This document shows, piece by piece, positions 1 through 8,959 of a DNA stretch of 64,000 nt; positions within the stretch are counted from its first letter, which is position 1, and each line of letters starts with the position of its first letter. The translations under genes were made by a program, and so were the position numbers. A model generated the notes under the pieces. That model worked only from the letters and a program-made list of their open reading frames with translations. It did no database searches and had not been told where the DNA came from. Source of the DNA: Erysipelotrichaceae bacterium (GTDB taxonomy: Bacteria; Bacillota_I; Bacilli_A; Erysipelotrichales; Erysipelotrichaceae); NCBI GenBank assembly GCA_017419165.1, contig JAFOLW010000048.1:1-64000 (forward strand). The letters run 5' to 3'.

Positions 1-1
1 A

Positions 2-85
2 GCTGAAGAAACGCTCTTCAGCACAAAACGTGACAGAATAAGAAAACCATCTGCATCACAGATCTTCTCTGTAAAACAGATGGTT
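2..85 (-). terminator. Structured region downstream of the first AraC gene
   Basis: Two inverted repeats lie beyond the stop of the leftmost gene. One has 8-bp arms GCTGAAGA/TCTTCAGC at 2-9 and 15-22. The other has 9-bp arms AACCATCTG (45-53) and CAGATGGTT (77-85), enclosing a smaller hairpin ACAGA/TCTGT (58-72). Read on the minus strand, the large hairpin is followed by a T-rich stretch, so it plausibly terminates the regulator transcript. No gene is seen in 1-168. Confidence 0.5.
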
Positions 86-168
86 GTCCTATACACTGAG
101 ATTTAATTATTTCCTTTGTCTACTTGACGGGGAAGGTATCAGTCGGAGGCGTTTTTCTTTGAGAATAT

Positions 169-1032
169 CTACTCGATCATCAGCTCGGAAGACAGACCGG
201 TCGGATCGAAGGACAGATCGTTGTGGGAATTGGAACGCAGTGCCAGTACGTAGCCTTCCGGCAGAGTCCTCGGCGTATAAGAGGTGATCTGTTTGAAGAC
301 CCGGTTGAAGTTGCGGATCGTATCGAAGCCGCATTCATCGGCGATCTCGGTGATCGGCATCGTCCCCTGACGGATCAGGTCGATCGCCTTGTTGACCCGG
401 ATGTGGTTGAGGTACTGGGAAAACGTCATGCCGGAGACTTTCTTGAAGAAGCGTGAGAAATAGGCTTCCGACATATGCATATAGCCGACCGCTCTGGTGA
501 AACTGTAGTCCCGGACGTTTTCGTCCATGTCATAGAGCAGGTTCTTATACTGCTGCGTGACCTTGGACTGTGTGATGTTCTGCTTACGTATGGGGATCTG
601 CGAAAAGATGCCGGCGATGAGGCCTGACATCAGGGCGTTGTTTCTCGTGTCATAGAAAGGATGGCGTTCAAAGTCGGACTTCCGTATCTCCCGAAGGGTC
701 TTCAAGACGCCGTATTTATCTGTAAATAACGGCTCATTGAGACAATAACTGTCGGTGATCTCGGGGACCAGTTTTTCGGAAAACAGGGCGACGTAAAGGA
801 TGGAATCGGATGAGGAGATGATGGAGTGCAGCGACTGTCCTCTTAAGAAGATGCATTCTCCCTGTTTCAGAAGATACTGGTTCTGATCGAGGTGGATCAG
901 GGCTTCGCCTTTTTCGGATACGACGAGTTCGTGATCGTAATGCCAGTGGGATATGTTTTTCAAGTTCCGGTATCGGCCGACCCAGACCAGGGCTTTGTTG
1001 GCATAGATCCGGTATTCGTGGTTGATGCTCAT
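169..1032 (-). CDS. AraC family regulator, probably of the arabinose genes
   Basis: About 287 residues. The N-terminal part is a cupin-like sensing domain (motif HWHYDHELVV, then a segment with QGECIFLRG). The C-terminal third is a double helix-turn-helix AraC domain (SEAYFSRFFKKVSGMTF, then ITEIADECGFDTIRNFNRVFK). It is a cytoplasmic DNA-binding protein that likely senses a sugar. It is divergent from araA, so control of the arabinose genes is the natural inference. I chose the ATG at 1032 over the upstream 1059 codon because a TATAAT box at 1039-1044 sits between them; the mRNA would then be leaderless. The exact inducer cannot be read from the sequence. Confidence 0.9.
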   Translation of the reverse strand: MSINHEYRIYANKALVWVGRYRNLKNISHWHYDHELVVSEKGEALIHLDQNQYLLKQGECIFLRGQSLHSIISSSDSILYVALFSEKLVPEITDSYCLNEPLFTDKYGVLKTLREIRKSDFERHPFYDTRNNALMSGLIAGIFSQIPIRKQNITQSKVTQQYKNLLYDMDENVRDYSFTRAVGYMHMSEAYFSRFFKKVSGMTFSQYLNHIRVNKAIDLIRQGTMPITEIADECGFDTIRNFNRVFKQITSYTPRTLPEGYVLALRSNSHNDLSFDPTGLSSELMIE

Positions 1033-1038
1033 GCCTTC

Positions 1039-1044
1039 ATTATA
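1039..1044 (-). promoter_or_regulatory. -10 box of the AraC gene, leaderless type
   Basis: On the minus strand TATAAT is followed by only six bases (GAAGGC) before the ATG at 1032. Transcription starting about 7 bases past a -10 box would begin at or next to the start codon. No clear -35 box is seen. Confidence 0.55.
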
Positions 1045-1074
1045 TATCGGGAAGGTCAATAAATGTCCATTTCT

Positions 1075-1093
1075 GAAAAGGAGATGTCTTTTC
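1075..1093. promoter_or_regulatory. Inverted repeat in the araC-araA intergenic region
   Basis: GAAAAG (1075-1080) and CTTTTC (1088-1093) form an inverted repeat with a 7-base spacer, between the two divergent starts. It could be an operator for the adjacent regulator or for another repressor. A TATGAT box near 1112 could serve araA, and a good GGGAGGATC ribosome site precedes the ATG at 1160. Confidence 0.35.
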
Positions 1094-1159
1094 TCATGAC
1101 CGTTTTTTTCTTATGATGATAGTGTAAAGAAATGCGCGTATGCGCCGGGAGGATCATAT

Positions 1160-2620
1160 ATGAAACAATTCTGGTTCGTCGTAGGATCACAGGATCTCTA
1201 CGGTCAGGAAGTGCTGGATACCGTTGCCGCCAGGGCAAAGGAGATGGCTGAGCAATTAAGCAAGAAACTGCCTTATCCGCTGGTCTACAAAGTGACCGGT
1301 GAAAAGGCCGATCAGATCACAAAGGTCATCAAGGAAGCCAACTACGATGATGACGTCCTGGGCATCGTGACCTGGTGTCATACCTTCTCGCCGTCCAAAA
1401 TGTGGCTGAACGGTTTTGAGCTCTTGCAGAAGCCATACTGCCATCTGGCGACACAGTACAATCTTTCGATCCCGAACGAAGAGATCGACATGGATTTCAT
1501 GAATCTGAATCAGGCAGCCCATGGCGACCGGGAGCACGGCTTCATCGGTGCCAGACTGCGCCTGAAGAGAAAAGTCATCGCCGGTTACTGGAAAGATGAG
1601 AAGGTCGTCGAAAAGCTCGCCCGCTGGATGAGAGTCTGCGTCGGTGTCGACCTTTCCAGAAACATGAAGGTCATGCGTTTCAATGACAACATGAGAGATG
1701 TCGCCGTTACCGAAGGCGATAAGATCGAAGCACAGAAAGTCCTGGGCTGGCAAGTCAATTCCTGGGCGGTCGGCGATCTTGTAAAAGAAATGGATAAGGT
1801 CACGGAAAAAGAAGTCAATGATCTTTATGATGAATATCTTTCTCTGTACGACGTCAATACGGACGATACCGAAGCGATCAAATACCAGGCAAGGGAAGAG
1901 ATCGCGATCCGCAAGATGATGGACAGGAATGGATGCAAAGCCTTCACCAATACCTTCCAGGACCTCTACGGCATGGATCAGCTGCCGGGTCTGGCTTCCC
2001 AGCATCTGATGTCCTTAGGTTACGGTTTCGGTGCGGAAGGCGACTGGAAAGTCTCCGCCATGACCGCCGTCATCAAGAAGATGGGTGAAAATGAGAACGG
2101 TGCTTCCGCTTTCATGGAAGACTATACCTACAATCTGGAAGACGGAAAGAAATATTCTTTAGGTGCTCACATGTTGGAGGTCTGCCCGTCCGTTGCGGCT
2201 GACAAGCCGAGGATCGAGACGCATCATTTGGGCATCGGCATGAACAAGAAGGATCCCGCAAGGCTCGTCTTTGAAGGAAAGCCGGGCAAGGCGGTCGTCG
2301 TTTCCCTGATCGACATGGGCGGCAGGTTCCGCATGATCGTTCAGGACATCGAAGCCGTCAAGCCGATCCTCGAGATGCCCAATCTTCCGGTCGCCCGCGT
2401 CATGTGGAAGGCGATGCCGGATCTCGAGACGGGACTGGAATGCTGGATCATGGCCGGCGGCGCACATCACTCTGTACTGAGCTATGACGTCGATGCGGAA
2501 ATGATGAGGGACTTCGCCCGCATCATGGACATCGAATTCGTACATATCGACAAGAACAGCACACCGGAAGCTCTGGAAGAAAAGCTTCTGGTCAATGACC
2601 TGGTCTGGAAGCTGAAGTAA
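1160..2620 (+). CDS. araA: L-arabinose isomerase
   Basis: 486 residues, the normal family length (about 475-500). The enzyme converts L-arabinose to L-ribulose in the cytoplasm and needs a divalent metal, usually Mn. The N-terminus has the family signature FWFVVGSQDLYG. Metal and catalytic positions are recognisable: Glu in GFGAEGDWK, Glu in FMEDYTYN, His in LGAHMLEVCPS and the late His in AGGAHHSVLSYD. A GGGAGG ribosome site sits just upstream. The kinase gene follows after one base, so the two are co-transcribed. No L-ribulose-5-phosphate 4-epimerase (araD) is in this window, so the last step must be encoded elsewhere. Confidence 0.97.
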   Translation: MKQFWFVVGSQDLYGQEVLDTVAARAKEMAEQLSKKLPYPLVYKVTGEKADQITKVIKEANYDDDVLGIVTWCHTFSPSKMWLNGFELLQKPYCHLATQYNLSIPNEEIDMDFMNLNQAAHGDREHGFIGARLRLKRKVIAGYWKDEKVVEKLARWMRVCVGVDLSRNMKVMRFNDNMRDVAVTEGDKIEAQKVLGWQVNSWAVGDLVKEMDKVTEKEVNDLYDEYLSLYDVNTDDTEAIKYQAREEIAIRKMMDRNGCKAFTNTFQDLYGMDQLPGLASQHLMSLGYGFGAEGDWKVSAMTAVIKKMGENENGASAFMEDYTYNLEDGKKYSLGAHMLEVCPSVAADKPRIETHHLGIGMNKKDPARLVFEGKPGKAVVVSLIDMGGRFRMIVQDIEAVKPILEMPNLPVARVMWKAMPDLETGLECWIMAGGAHHSVLSYDVDAEMMRDFARIMDIEFVHIDKNSTPEALEEKLLVNDLVWKLK

Positions 2621-2621
2621 T

Positions 2622-4190
2622 ATGCTGAACTTAAAAGAGACGGCGATCGGTATCGAGCTTGGTTCCACCAGGATCAAGGCGGTGCTGATCAATAAGGATC
2701 ATAAAGTCCTCGCGCAAGGCGATCATACCTGGGAGAATTCTCTGATCGACGGGATCTGGACCTATTCCCTGGAAGAAGTCAAAGAAGGTCTTCAGGACTG
2801 TTTCAGAAACCTGAAGGAGGATGTGAAAGAAAAACACGGCGTGACGCTGAACACGGCCGGTGTCTTAGGTGTTTCGGCGATGATGCACGGCTATCTGCCG
2901 TTCAACGAAAAGGATGAACAGATCTGCGAGTTCCGCACCTGGCGCAACACGATCACCGGAGAAGCGGCGGAAAAGCTCAGTGACCTGTTCGACTTCAACA
3001 TCCCGCAGCGCTGGTCGATCGCTCATTTATATCAGGCCATCCTGAACAAGGAAGGACATCTCAAAGACCTGTCCTACATCACGACCCTGGCCGGCTATGT
3101 CCATTACCTGCTCAGCGGTGAGAAGGTCATGGGGATCGGCGAAGCTTCCGGCATGTTCCCGATCGATTCAAAGACGATGGACTATGACGAACAGATGGTC
3201 GAAAAGTTCAATGCGCTGGACGAAGTGAAGGCTTACGGTCTCGATCTGAAGAGCTTGCTGCCGAAGGTCATCAAAGCCGGCGAAGATGCCGGGACTCTGA
3301 CGAAGAAGGGCGCTCTGTATCTGGATCCGACCGGCGAATTTGAAGCGGGCGTCGTACTGGCGCCGTGCGAAGGGGATGCCGGGACCGGCATGACGGCAAC
3401 GGATTCCGTAAGGACGGCGACCGGCAATGTTTCCGCCGGGACCTCGGACTTCGCGATGATCGTCACCGATAAGAAACTGAAACGGCACAGAGAGATCGAT
3501 ATGGTCACCACGCCGGCAGGCATGCCTGTCGCGATGGTCCACTGCAACAACTGCACCTCGGACATCAATGCCTGGGTGAGGCTCTTGCGAGAGAGCCTGA
3601 AGCTCTTCGGTCTGGAGATGGACCTCAGCGACATGTACGAGCGTCTGTTCAAGACGGCCTTGAAGGGCGATGAGGACTGCGGCGGATTGCTGAGCTACAA
3701 CTATTATTCCGGTGAAGGCGTCACCGACCTCGATGAAGGGCGGCTGCTGTTCATAAGGAAGCCGGATGCGAGATTCACTCTGGCCAACTTCATGCGCACA
3801 CATCTGTATTCGGCGATGGCGACGCTGAAGATCGGCATGGACATCCTGAATAAGGAAGATGTGCGGATCGACAAGATCTACGGTCACGGCGGCTTCTTCA
3901 AGACGGAGGAAGTCGGACAGCGGATCTTATCGGCGGCCATCGGAGCACCGGTCTCCGTCATGGAGACGGCGGGCGAAGGCGGTCCGTACGGTATGGCACT
4001 GCTCGGAGCCTACCGGCTTTGGAAAGAAGAAGGAGAAAGCCTGGAAGATTACCTGGATGACAAAGTCTTCAAAGATGCCAAAACGACGTCCGTCATGGCC
4101 AACGAAAAGGAAGTCGAAGGCTTTGACCGCTTCATCGAAGATTATAAGAACTGCCTCACCGTGGAAAAAGAGGCGATCAAACATTTCTAA
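2622..4190 (+). CDS. FGGY-family carbohydrate kinase, likely L-ribulokinase
   Basis: 522 residues. FGGY sugar kinase fold: ATP-binding start AIGIELGSTRIKAVL, a substrate-domain motif near EFRTWRNTITG, and the adenosine-site segment IYGHGGFFKTEEVGQRIL followed by GEGGPYGMALLGAY. It starts one base after araA, so it most likely phosphorylates L-ribulose, as non-orthologous FGGY kinases next to araA do in other Firmicutes. It does not look like classical AraB. Substrate is inferred from position only; xylulose or another ketose is possible. The operon ends in a strong terminator directly behind the stop. Confidence 0.85.
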   Translation: MLNLKETAIGIELGSTRIKAVLINKDHKVLAQGDHTWENSLIDGIWTYSLEEVKEGLQDCFRNLKEDVKEKHGVTLNTAGVLGVSAMMHGYLPFNEKDEQICEFRTWRNTITGEAAEKLSDLFDFNIPQRWSIAHLYQAILNKEGHLKDLSYITTLAGYVHYLLSGEKVMGIGEASGMFPIDSKTMDYDEQMVEKFNALDEVKAYGLDLKSLLPKVIKAGEDAGTLTKKGALYLDPTGEFEAGVVLAPCEGDAGTGMTATDSVRTATGNVSAGTSDFAMIVTDKKLKRHREIDMVTTPAGMPVAMVHCNNCTSDINAWVRLLRESLKLFGLEMDLSDMYERLFKTALKGDEDCGGLLSYNYYSGEGVTDLDEGRLLFIRKPDARFTLANFMRTHLYSAMATLKIGMDILNKEDVRIDKIYGHGGFFKTEEVGQRILSAAIGAPVSVMETAGEGGPYGMALLGAYRLWKEEGESLEDYLDDKVFKDAKTTSVMANEKEVEGFDRFIEDYKNCLTVEKEAIKHF

Positions 4191-4195
4191 GCAGC

Positions 4196-4223
4196 AAGAC
4201 CGGCGTCAAAACCGGTCTTTTTT
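4196..4223 (+). terminator. Terminator of the araA-kinase operon
   Basis: Perfect 8-bp stem AAGACCGG (4196-4203) / CCGGTCTT (4212-4219) followed by a T run to 4223. Confidence 0.9.
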
Positions 4224-4312
4224 GATCTGTTAAAAGGCTCAGACATAATAAAAACGGCGTGCTTCAGAGAGGGCTTGCTGGTAGAATTGATGTATATATA
4301 AGGAGTTCAGCT

Positions 4313-5902
4313 ATGAAGACATTGATCAAAAACGGCATGATCTATGACGGTACGGGAAACAAGCCGTATCCGGGGGATGTGCTTTTGAAAGACGACAGGA
4401 TCCTGAAAGTCGCAGAAAACATCGAAGAGGAAGCGGAGGAGATCATCGATGCGAAAGGACGCATGGTCTGTCCGGGACTGATCGATGCCCACTCGCACAA
4501 CGATTTTTTCTATGACCGGAAAGACGCGGAAAAATACTATAAGCCGTTCATCGAACAGGGCATCACGACCCAGATCACCGGCAACTGTTCGTTCTCACCG
4601 TTCGGCATGGATGAGGATACGCCGTATAAGGACAAGATCGGCGGCGGTCTGTTCGAGGCAGAACATCCGGGTTCTTTCAAGAGTTTCAAGGAAAGGGCGA
4701 AAGGGAATCTTTATGTCAATATGGCACCGTTGGTCGGCAACGGTTCGGTACGTGCCGGCATGACGGGATACGATCCCAAGCCGTACACTTCAAAACAGAT
4801 CGAAGAGGAGATGGAACACGTCAAAGAGGCGATGGAAGGCGGTGCTTTGGGCGGCTCCTTCGGTTTCATGTATGAGCCCAACCGTTATTCTTCCAGAGAA
4901 GAGCTTCTGGCTTTCGCCAAAACGATCGCGGAATATGACGGCATCGTGACGGTCCATCCGCGTGCCTGTTCCATCGTTTCGGCCGACTATCCGCTGCTGA
5001 CGAAGAAGTCCCATCTGGAGCTGGGTCTCGATGAAACGGTCGAGATCATGAAGGCTTCCGGCTGCCGTCTGGAATACTCCCACCTGATCTTTACCGGCGA
5101 GCGTTCCTGGAAGCTTCTGGACAAGATGCTGAAGACGTTCTACGACGCCAGGAAAGAGGGCTATGACATCGCTTATGACAACTATGCCTTCCACTATGGC
5201 GCATCGGTCATCACGGTCGTCTTCCCGGAATGGTATGCATCCTTGTCGGAAGAAGAGCGGAACAAGCCGCTCAATAAATTCAAACTGTCTTTGACGATAT
5301 TGATGTACCGCAAGGTCTTGGGCATCGACTGGGAAGATATGGTCGTTGCCTACATCGGCGATGAGTATAAGAAGTACGAAGGAAAGACCGTCCTGCAGCT
5401 GGCTGAAGAGGAAGGCGTCAAGCCGATCGACATGTATCTCAAGCTGGTCGAACTGTCCAAACGCAGCGGCAGCATCTACCTCGGCAAATATTACAACGAC
5501 GAGATCGTGAAGCGGCTGATGGAAGACGAACTGTCCGTCTTCATGACCGATGCCTGGGTGGAAGAGAAAGGTCTGCAGAACATCGCTGCCTTCCAGACCT
5601 TCCCGCAGTTCTTCCTGCTGGCGAAGCGCTACGGCATGCCGTTAGAGAAGATCGTGCGCAAGATGACCGGAGCGACGGCGGACCGTTACCGCCTGGAAGA
5701 CCGCGGTTATCTGAGGGAAGGCTGTAAGGCCGATATCACGATCCTGGATGAAGACAGGCTCAAGGTCGATGAGTCCAAGCCGGACTTCAAGCCGGAGGGC
5801 ATCGATTATGTCTTCATCAACGGAAAGAAGGTCATGGAGGAAGGAAGGTTCGTTTCTTCCCGTGCCGGTGAACTGATCTTAAGAAAGGGTTTCAACGCAT
5901 AA
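4313..5902 (+). CDS. Amidohydrolase, D-aminoacylase type
   Basis: 529 residues. The order of motifs is that of N-acyl-D-amino-acid deacylases: MIYDGTGNKPYPGDVLLKDD, then the metal-binding HxH in GLIDAHSHND, a central EYSHLIFTGERSW, and the C-terminal barrel-closing ADITILDEDRL. These zinc enzymes remove acyl groups from D-amino acids; some members are dihydroorotase-like or act on other amides, so the substrate is uncertain. The start at 4313 has AAGGAG 7 bases upstream, unlike the earlier in-frame ATG at 4259. It lies behind a terminator, so it has its own promoter, perhaps the CATAAT box near 4245. Confidence 0.85.
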   Translation: MKTLIKNGMIYDGTGNKPYPGDVLLKDDRILKVAENIEEEAEEIIDAKGRMVCPGLIDAHSHNDFFYDRKDAEKYYKPFIEQGITTQITGNCSFSPFGMDEDTPYKDKIGGGLFEAEHPGSFKSFKERAKGNLYVNMAPLVGNGSVRAGMTGYDPKPYTSKQIEEEMEHVKEAMEGGALGGSFGFMYEPNRYSSREELLAFAKTIAEYDGIVTVHPRACSIVSADYPLLTKKSHLELGLDETVEIMKASGCRLEYSHLIFTGERSWKLLDKMLKTFYDARKEGYDIAYDNYAFHYGASVITVVFPEWYASLSEEERNKPLNKFKLSLTILMYRKVLGIDWEDMVVAYIGDEYKKYEGKTVLQLAEEEGVKPIDMYLKLVELSKRSGSIYLGKYYNDEIVKRLMEDELSVFMTDAWVEEKGLQNIAAFQTFPQFFLLAKRYGMPLEKIVRKMTGATADRYRLEDRGYLREGCKADITILDEDRLKVDESKPDFKPEGIDYVFINGKKVMEEGRFVSSRAGELILRKGFNA

Positions 5903-5903
5903 A

Positions 5904-5940
5904 AAAATCAGCCCGTCTCATTTGAGGCGGACTGTTTTCG
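5904..5940. terminator. Terminator between convergent genes
   Basis: CAGCCCGTCTC and GAGGCGGACTG form an imperfect hairpin with an ATTT loop. It has an A run before it and a T run after it, so it can serve both the amidohydrolase and the convergent membrane protein gene. Confidence 0.7.
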
Positions 5941-5949
5941 TAAATGTTT

Positions 5950-6585
5950 CTATAAGAACAAGGCGATGATCCAGACGTAGCAGAGCGTCTTGGGGATCAT
6001 CAGCATCCCCATTTTAGGATCCTTCCTGGCCAGGATGACCGTGCCCATGTAGCAGGCAAAGGAAACAAGGACCAGGATCGCCGTCAGATAAGCTTTGTAA
6101 TATAGGATCAGGTAGATGATCGTGAGAAGACCCATGAGACAGAAAGGGATGTTGCGGTAGAGGTACCATCTGGTCTCTTTTTTGTTGCGCTTGAACCAGT
6201 CGTTCTGCGGCATGCCCAGCATGTAGATGCGGATCGCTGCCAGCACCAGCAGGGCGTGGAAGAAGAACGACGGGACTTTGACCGCTTCGTCCGTCTGTTT
6301 CATGACCGGAAGAAGGATCACATAAAACAAGGTCACGGTCAGAGAGGAGATGATGTTTCCCAGCTGCAGACGGTGAGCGTCATTCTTGCCTTCGCCTTTG
6401 AGATCGATCTTGATGCGCGGGAACAGATGAAAGCTGTCGCCGATCGCCAGGACCGCTGCCAGACAGCAGCGCAGATACTGTCCGCGTTTGAAGAAGATGA
6501 GCGCGGCGATGAAGACGAAGAGGAGATAGAGGATACAGAAGACGGCTTCGACCATCTTCATTTCAAGTGAACGTTTCTGAGTCAT
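5950..6585 (-). CDS. Six-helix membrane protein of unknown function
   Basis: 211 residues, not recognised. About six hydrophobic segments can be seen, beginning with VEAVFCILYLLFVFIAALIFF and ending with a helix at the C-terminus, so it is an integral inner-membrane protein. A polar loop IDLKGEGKNDAHRL follows the second helix. No catalytic motif stands out. AGGAAAAGGG before the ATG is a fair ribosome site. It is transcribed in the same direction as, and just after, the second AraC gene with a 50-base gap, so it may be read through from it. Nothing ties it firmly to sugar use. Confidence 0.75.
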   Translation of the reverse strand: MTQKRSLEMKMVEAVFCILYLLFVFIAALIFFKRGQYLRCCLAAVLAIGDSFHLFPRIKIDLKGEGKNDAHRLQLGNIISSLTVTLFYVILLPVMKQTDEAVKVPSFFFHALLVLAAIRIYMLGMPQNDWFKRNKKETRWYLYRNIPFCLMGLLTIIYLILYYKAYLTAILVLVSFACYMGTVILARKDPKMGMLMIPKTLCYVWIIALFL

Positions 6586-6635
6586 AGTGTTTTCCCTTTT
6601 CCTGTTTTTATTGTAACGCAGGCTTCTTTGAAGTA

Positions 6636-7595
6636 CTAGTTCAGACGGTAGGTCCGCGGACGCATGCCGTAGGTCTTTTCGAAGAGGCGGTAGAAGTGGG
6701 AGAGGTTCTCGTAGCCGATGCTCAAGGCGACCTCTTCAACGGTCAGTTTCGTGTTCTTCAGCAGGAAGGAGGCCTGGGCCATCCGCTTGTTTTCGAGAAG
6801 TTTCTTGAAGGTGGAGCCGGTCTGTTTCTTGATGATGCGGGAGAGCGTATAGATGTCGAAGTTCTTTCGCTTCGCAAAGTCCGTCAGGGAAGCGTCGGGG
6901 TATTTGTCTTCGATGTAGGAGAGCAGTTCCATGGTGATCTTGGAATCGAAGGAGTTTTCGGAGACCCGGATGGAGGAGGAGTGGGAGATCATCGACAGGA
7001 ACAGCAGGCCCATCGTGATCTGGTTCATCGAACGCTTGTTGGGTTCGTCTTCCGTGAGATTGTAGATCAGGTTCTCCAGAAGGTTCTGTACCGGCAGGAT
7101 GCCGCTGGCGGAGAAGTAGAGATAATTGGAGGAGGTCGTCTTGGAGGTCAGGCAGGAGATGATGAAGTCTTTCAGGGCACTTTGTTCCTCATAGATCATC
7201 GCAAAGGCCTCGTCGAAGAACTGCGGCAGGATCATGAAGTTGACGGCAATGTCATCTTTTCCGGCAGGCAGGATCTCCTGGACGGCTTTCTGGTTGAGGA
7301 AGAGCAGGTCCCCCTGCCGCAGGACGATCTTTTCTTCGTCGATCAGATGGGTGGTCGAGCCCTGGACCATATAGACGAATTCGATGTAGTTGTGGGTGTG
7401 CCTGGGAAAATGCACGAAGCGGGTATGGGGACGGATGTCGATGAGTTTGCCGTTCTGCAAGACGAGGTCGGCGTCGATCTCGTTTTTCTTTTCGTCGGAG
7501 TAGTACAGATTGCGGTTGACGTAGGCCTTGCCCTGCAGGATGTCTTCTTCTTCTTTGGTGATGGCGGAGAGTTTTGACAGCAATTTGTCGTTCAT
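6636..7595 (-). CDS. AraC family regulator, probably of the rhamnose genes
   Basis: 319 residues from the ATG at 7595. The N-terminal half holds a cupin sensing domain (RHTHNYIEFVYMVQGS, RQGDLLFLN). The C-terminal 100 residues are an AraC double helix-turn-helix (YTLSRIIKKQTGSTFKKLLE, EEVALSIGYENLSHFYRLFEKTYGMRP). It is divergent from rhaA, which matches the RhaR/RhaS arrangement of rhamnose loci, so rhamnose-responsive activation of rhaADB is inferred. The earlier codon at 7613 lies upstream of a TATAAT box, so 7595 is preferred and the transcript is probably leaderless. Confidence 0.9.
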   Translation of the reverse strand: MNDKLLSKLSAITKEEEDILQGKAYVNRNLYYSDEKKNEIDADLVLQNGKLIDIRPHTRFVHFPRHTHNYIEFVYMVQGSTTHLIDEEKIVLRQGDLLFLNQKAVQEILPAGKDDIAVNFMILPQFFDEAFAMIYEEQSALKDFIISCLTSKTTSSNYLYFSASGILPVQNLLENLIYNLTEDEPNKRSMNQITMGLLFLSMISHSSSIRVSENSFDSKITMELLSYIEDKYPDASLTDFAKRKNFDIYTLSRIIKKQTGSTFKKLLENKRMAQASFLLKNTKLTVEEVALSIGYENLSHFYRLFEKTYGMRPRTYRLN

Positions 7596-7601
7596 ACCCT
7601 C

Positions 7602-7607
7602 ATTATA
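7602..7607 (-). promoter_or_regulatory. -10 box of the rhamnose regulator, leaderless type
   Basis: Minus-strand TATAAT, six bases (GAGGGT), then the ATG at 7595. This is the same spacing as for the first AraC gene. The remainder of 7614-7702 holds the rhaA promoter region, with a TATAAA near 7671 and an AAAAC-N6-GTTTT inverted repeat near 7658. Confidence 0.55.
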
Positions 7608-7702
7608 GTGCAAGAAAGGACAGTTTTTAATTTAAATACCGATATAAAAACGGAACGGTTTTCTTTATAAAATGAAAATGTAAAACAAGGAGAATACATC
7701 AT

Positions 7703-8959
7703 ATGAACGAAAGGTATGCTTACGCGAAAGAAAGATATGCCGCACACGGCATCGATACGGAAAAGGCGATCGAAACGCTGAAGGATGTCTCCGTCTCTCT
7801 GCACTGCTGGCAGGGTGACGATGTCCGCGGCTTCGATACCGATCCCAACAAACCGCTGACCGGCGGCATCCAGACGACCGGCAATTATCCGGGCAGGGCG
7901 AGGGATCCGAAAGAACTGATGGAAGACCTCGATGAAGTCTTGAAGCTCATCCCGGGCAGACCGAAGATGAACCTGCATGCCTCTTATGCCATCTTTGAGG
8001 ACGGCGAGTGGGCGGACAGGGACAGACTGGAGCCCAAGCATTTCCAAAAGTGGGTCGACTTCTGCAAGGAGAGAGGTGTGGGCTGCGACTTCAACCCGAC
8101 CTTCTTCTCGCATGAAAAGTGCGATCCTTTGACTTTGTCTTCACCAAACGAAGAGACCAGGAAGTTCTGGATCGAACACGGCAAAGCGTGCATCCGCATC
8201 TCGAACTATCTGGCGGAGCAGCTGGGTGAAAAGTGTGTCATGAACATCTGGACCGGTGACGGTCTCAAGGATATCCCGGGCGACCGTCTGGGTCCGCGCA
8301 GAAGATACCGGGAAGCCATCGATGAGATCTTGAAGGAACCCTACGATTTCAACAAGGTCAAACCGTGTGTGGAGTCCAAGGTCTTCGGTATCGGTGTGGA
8401 ATCCTATACCGTCGGTTCCGCCGAGTTCTGTCTGTCTTATGCCGCGATGAACAAAGACAAGTGCATCCCTTTGATGGACAACGGCCACTATCATCCGACC
8501 GAGGTCGTCTCCGACAAGATCCCGGCCCTGCTGACGTTCTTCGATGAGATCGCCTTACATGTGACCAGGCCTGTCCGCTGGGATTCCGACCATGTCGTCT
8601 TGTTCGACGACGAGACCAGGGAGATCGCCAGAGAGATCGTCCGCTGCGGCTTAGAGAAAGTGGATATCGCTCTGGATTACTTCGATGCGTCGATCAACCG
8701 GATCTCCGCCTGGGTGACCGGTTATCGGAACACGCAGAAGGCGCTGCTGTATGCGCTGCTGCAGCCGGTGAATGAAGAGAAGAAACTGCAGGACGAACAG
8801 AACTTCTCCAAGCTGATGGTCGTGCAGGAAGAACTCAAGACGATGCCGTTCGAAGATGTCTGGAACGAGTACTGCGCAAGGTGTGAAAAGCCGCTGGACG
8901 GTCAGTGGTATGATGAAGTTGAAAGATATGAAAGGGAAGTCCTTTCCAAGAGGTCATAA
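7703..8959 (+). CDS. rhaA: L-rhamnose isomerase
   Basis: 418 residues, essentially the length of the E. coli enzyme (419). It converts L-rhamnose to L-rhamnulose in the cytoplasm with a metal ion. Family signatures include SLHCWQGDDVRGFD near residue 35, GGIQTTGNYPG, WTGDGLKDIPGDRLGPR in the middle and LMDNGHYHPTE, which carry the metal ligands. AAGGAG lies 9 bases before the ATG. It is the first gene of a tight rhaA-rhaD-rhaB operon with overlapping junctions. Confidence 0.98.
   Translation: MNERYAYAKERYAAHGIDTEKAIETLKDVSVSLHCWQGDDVRGFDTDPNKPLTGGIQTTGNYPGRARDPKELMEDLDEVLKLIPGRPKMNLHASYAIFEDGEWADRDRLEPKHFQKWVDFCKERGVGCDFNPTFFSHEKCDPLTLSSPNEETRKFWIEHGKACIRISNYLAEQLGEKCVMNIWTGDGLKDIPGDRLGPRRRYREAIDEILKEPYDFNKVKPCVESKVFGIGVESYTVGSAEFCLSYAAMNKDKCIPLMDNGHYHPTEVVSDKIPALLTFFDEIALHVTRPVRWDSDHVVLFDDETREIAREIVRCGLEKVDIALDYFDASINRISAWVTGYRNTQKALLYALLQPVNEEKKLQDEQNFSKLMVVQEELKTMPFEDVWNEYCARCEKPLDGQWYDEVERYEREVLSKRS

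Noticed and set aside
6696-7577. 293-residue plus-strand frame opposite the rhamnose regulator
   Set aside because: Antisense to a clear AraC gene; Gly/Val/Asp-rich shadow.
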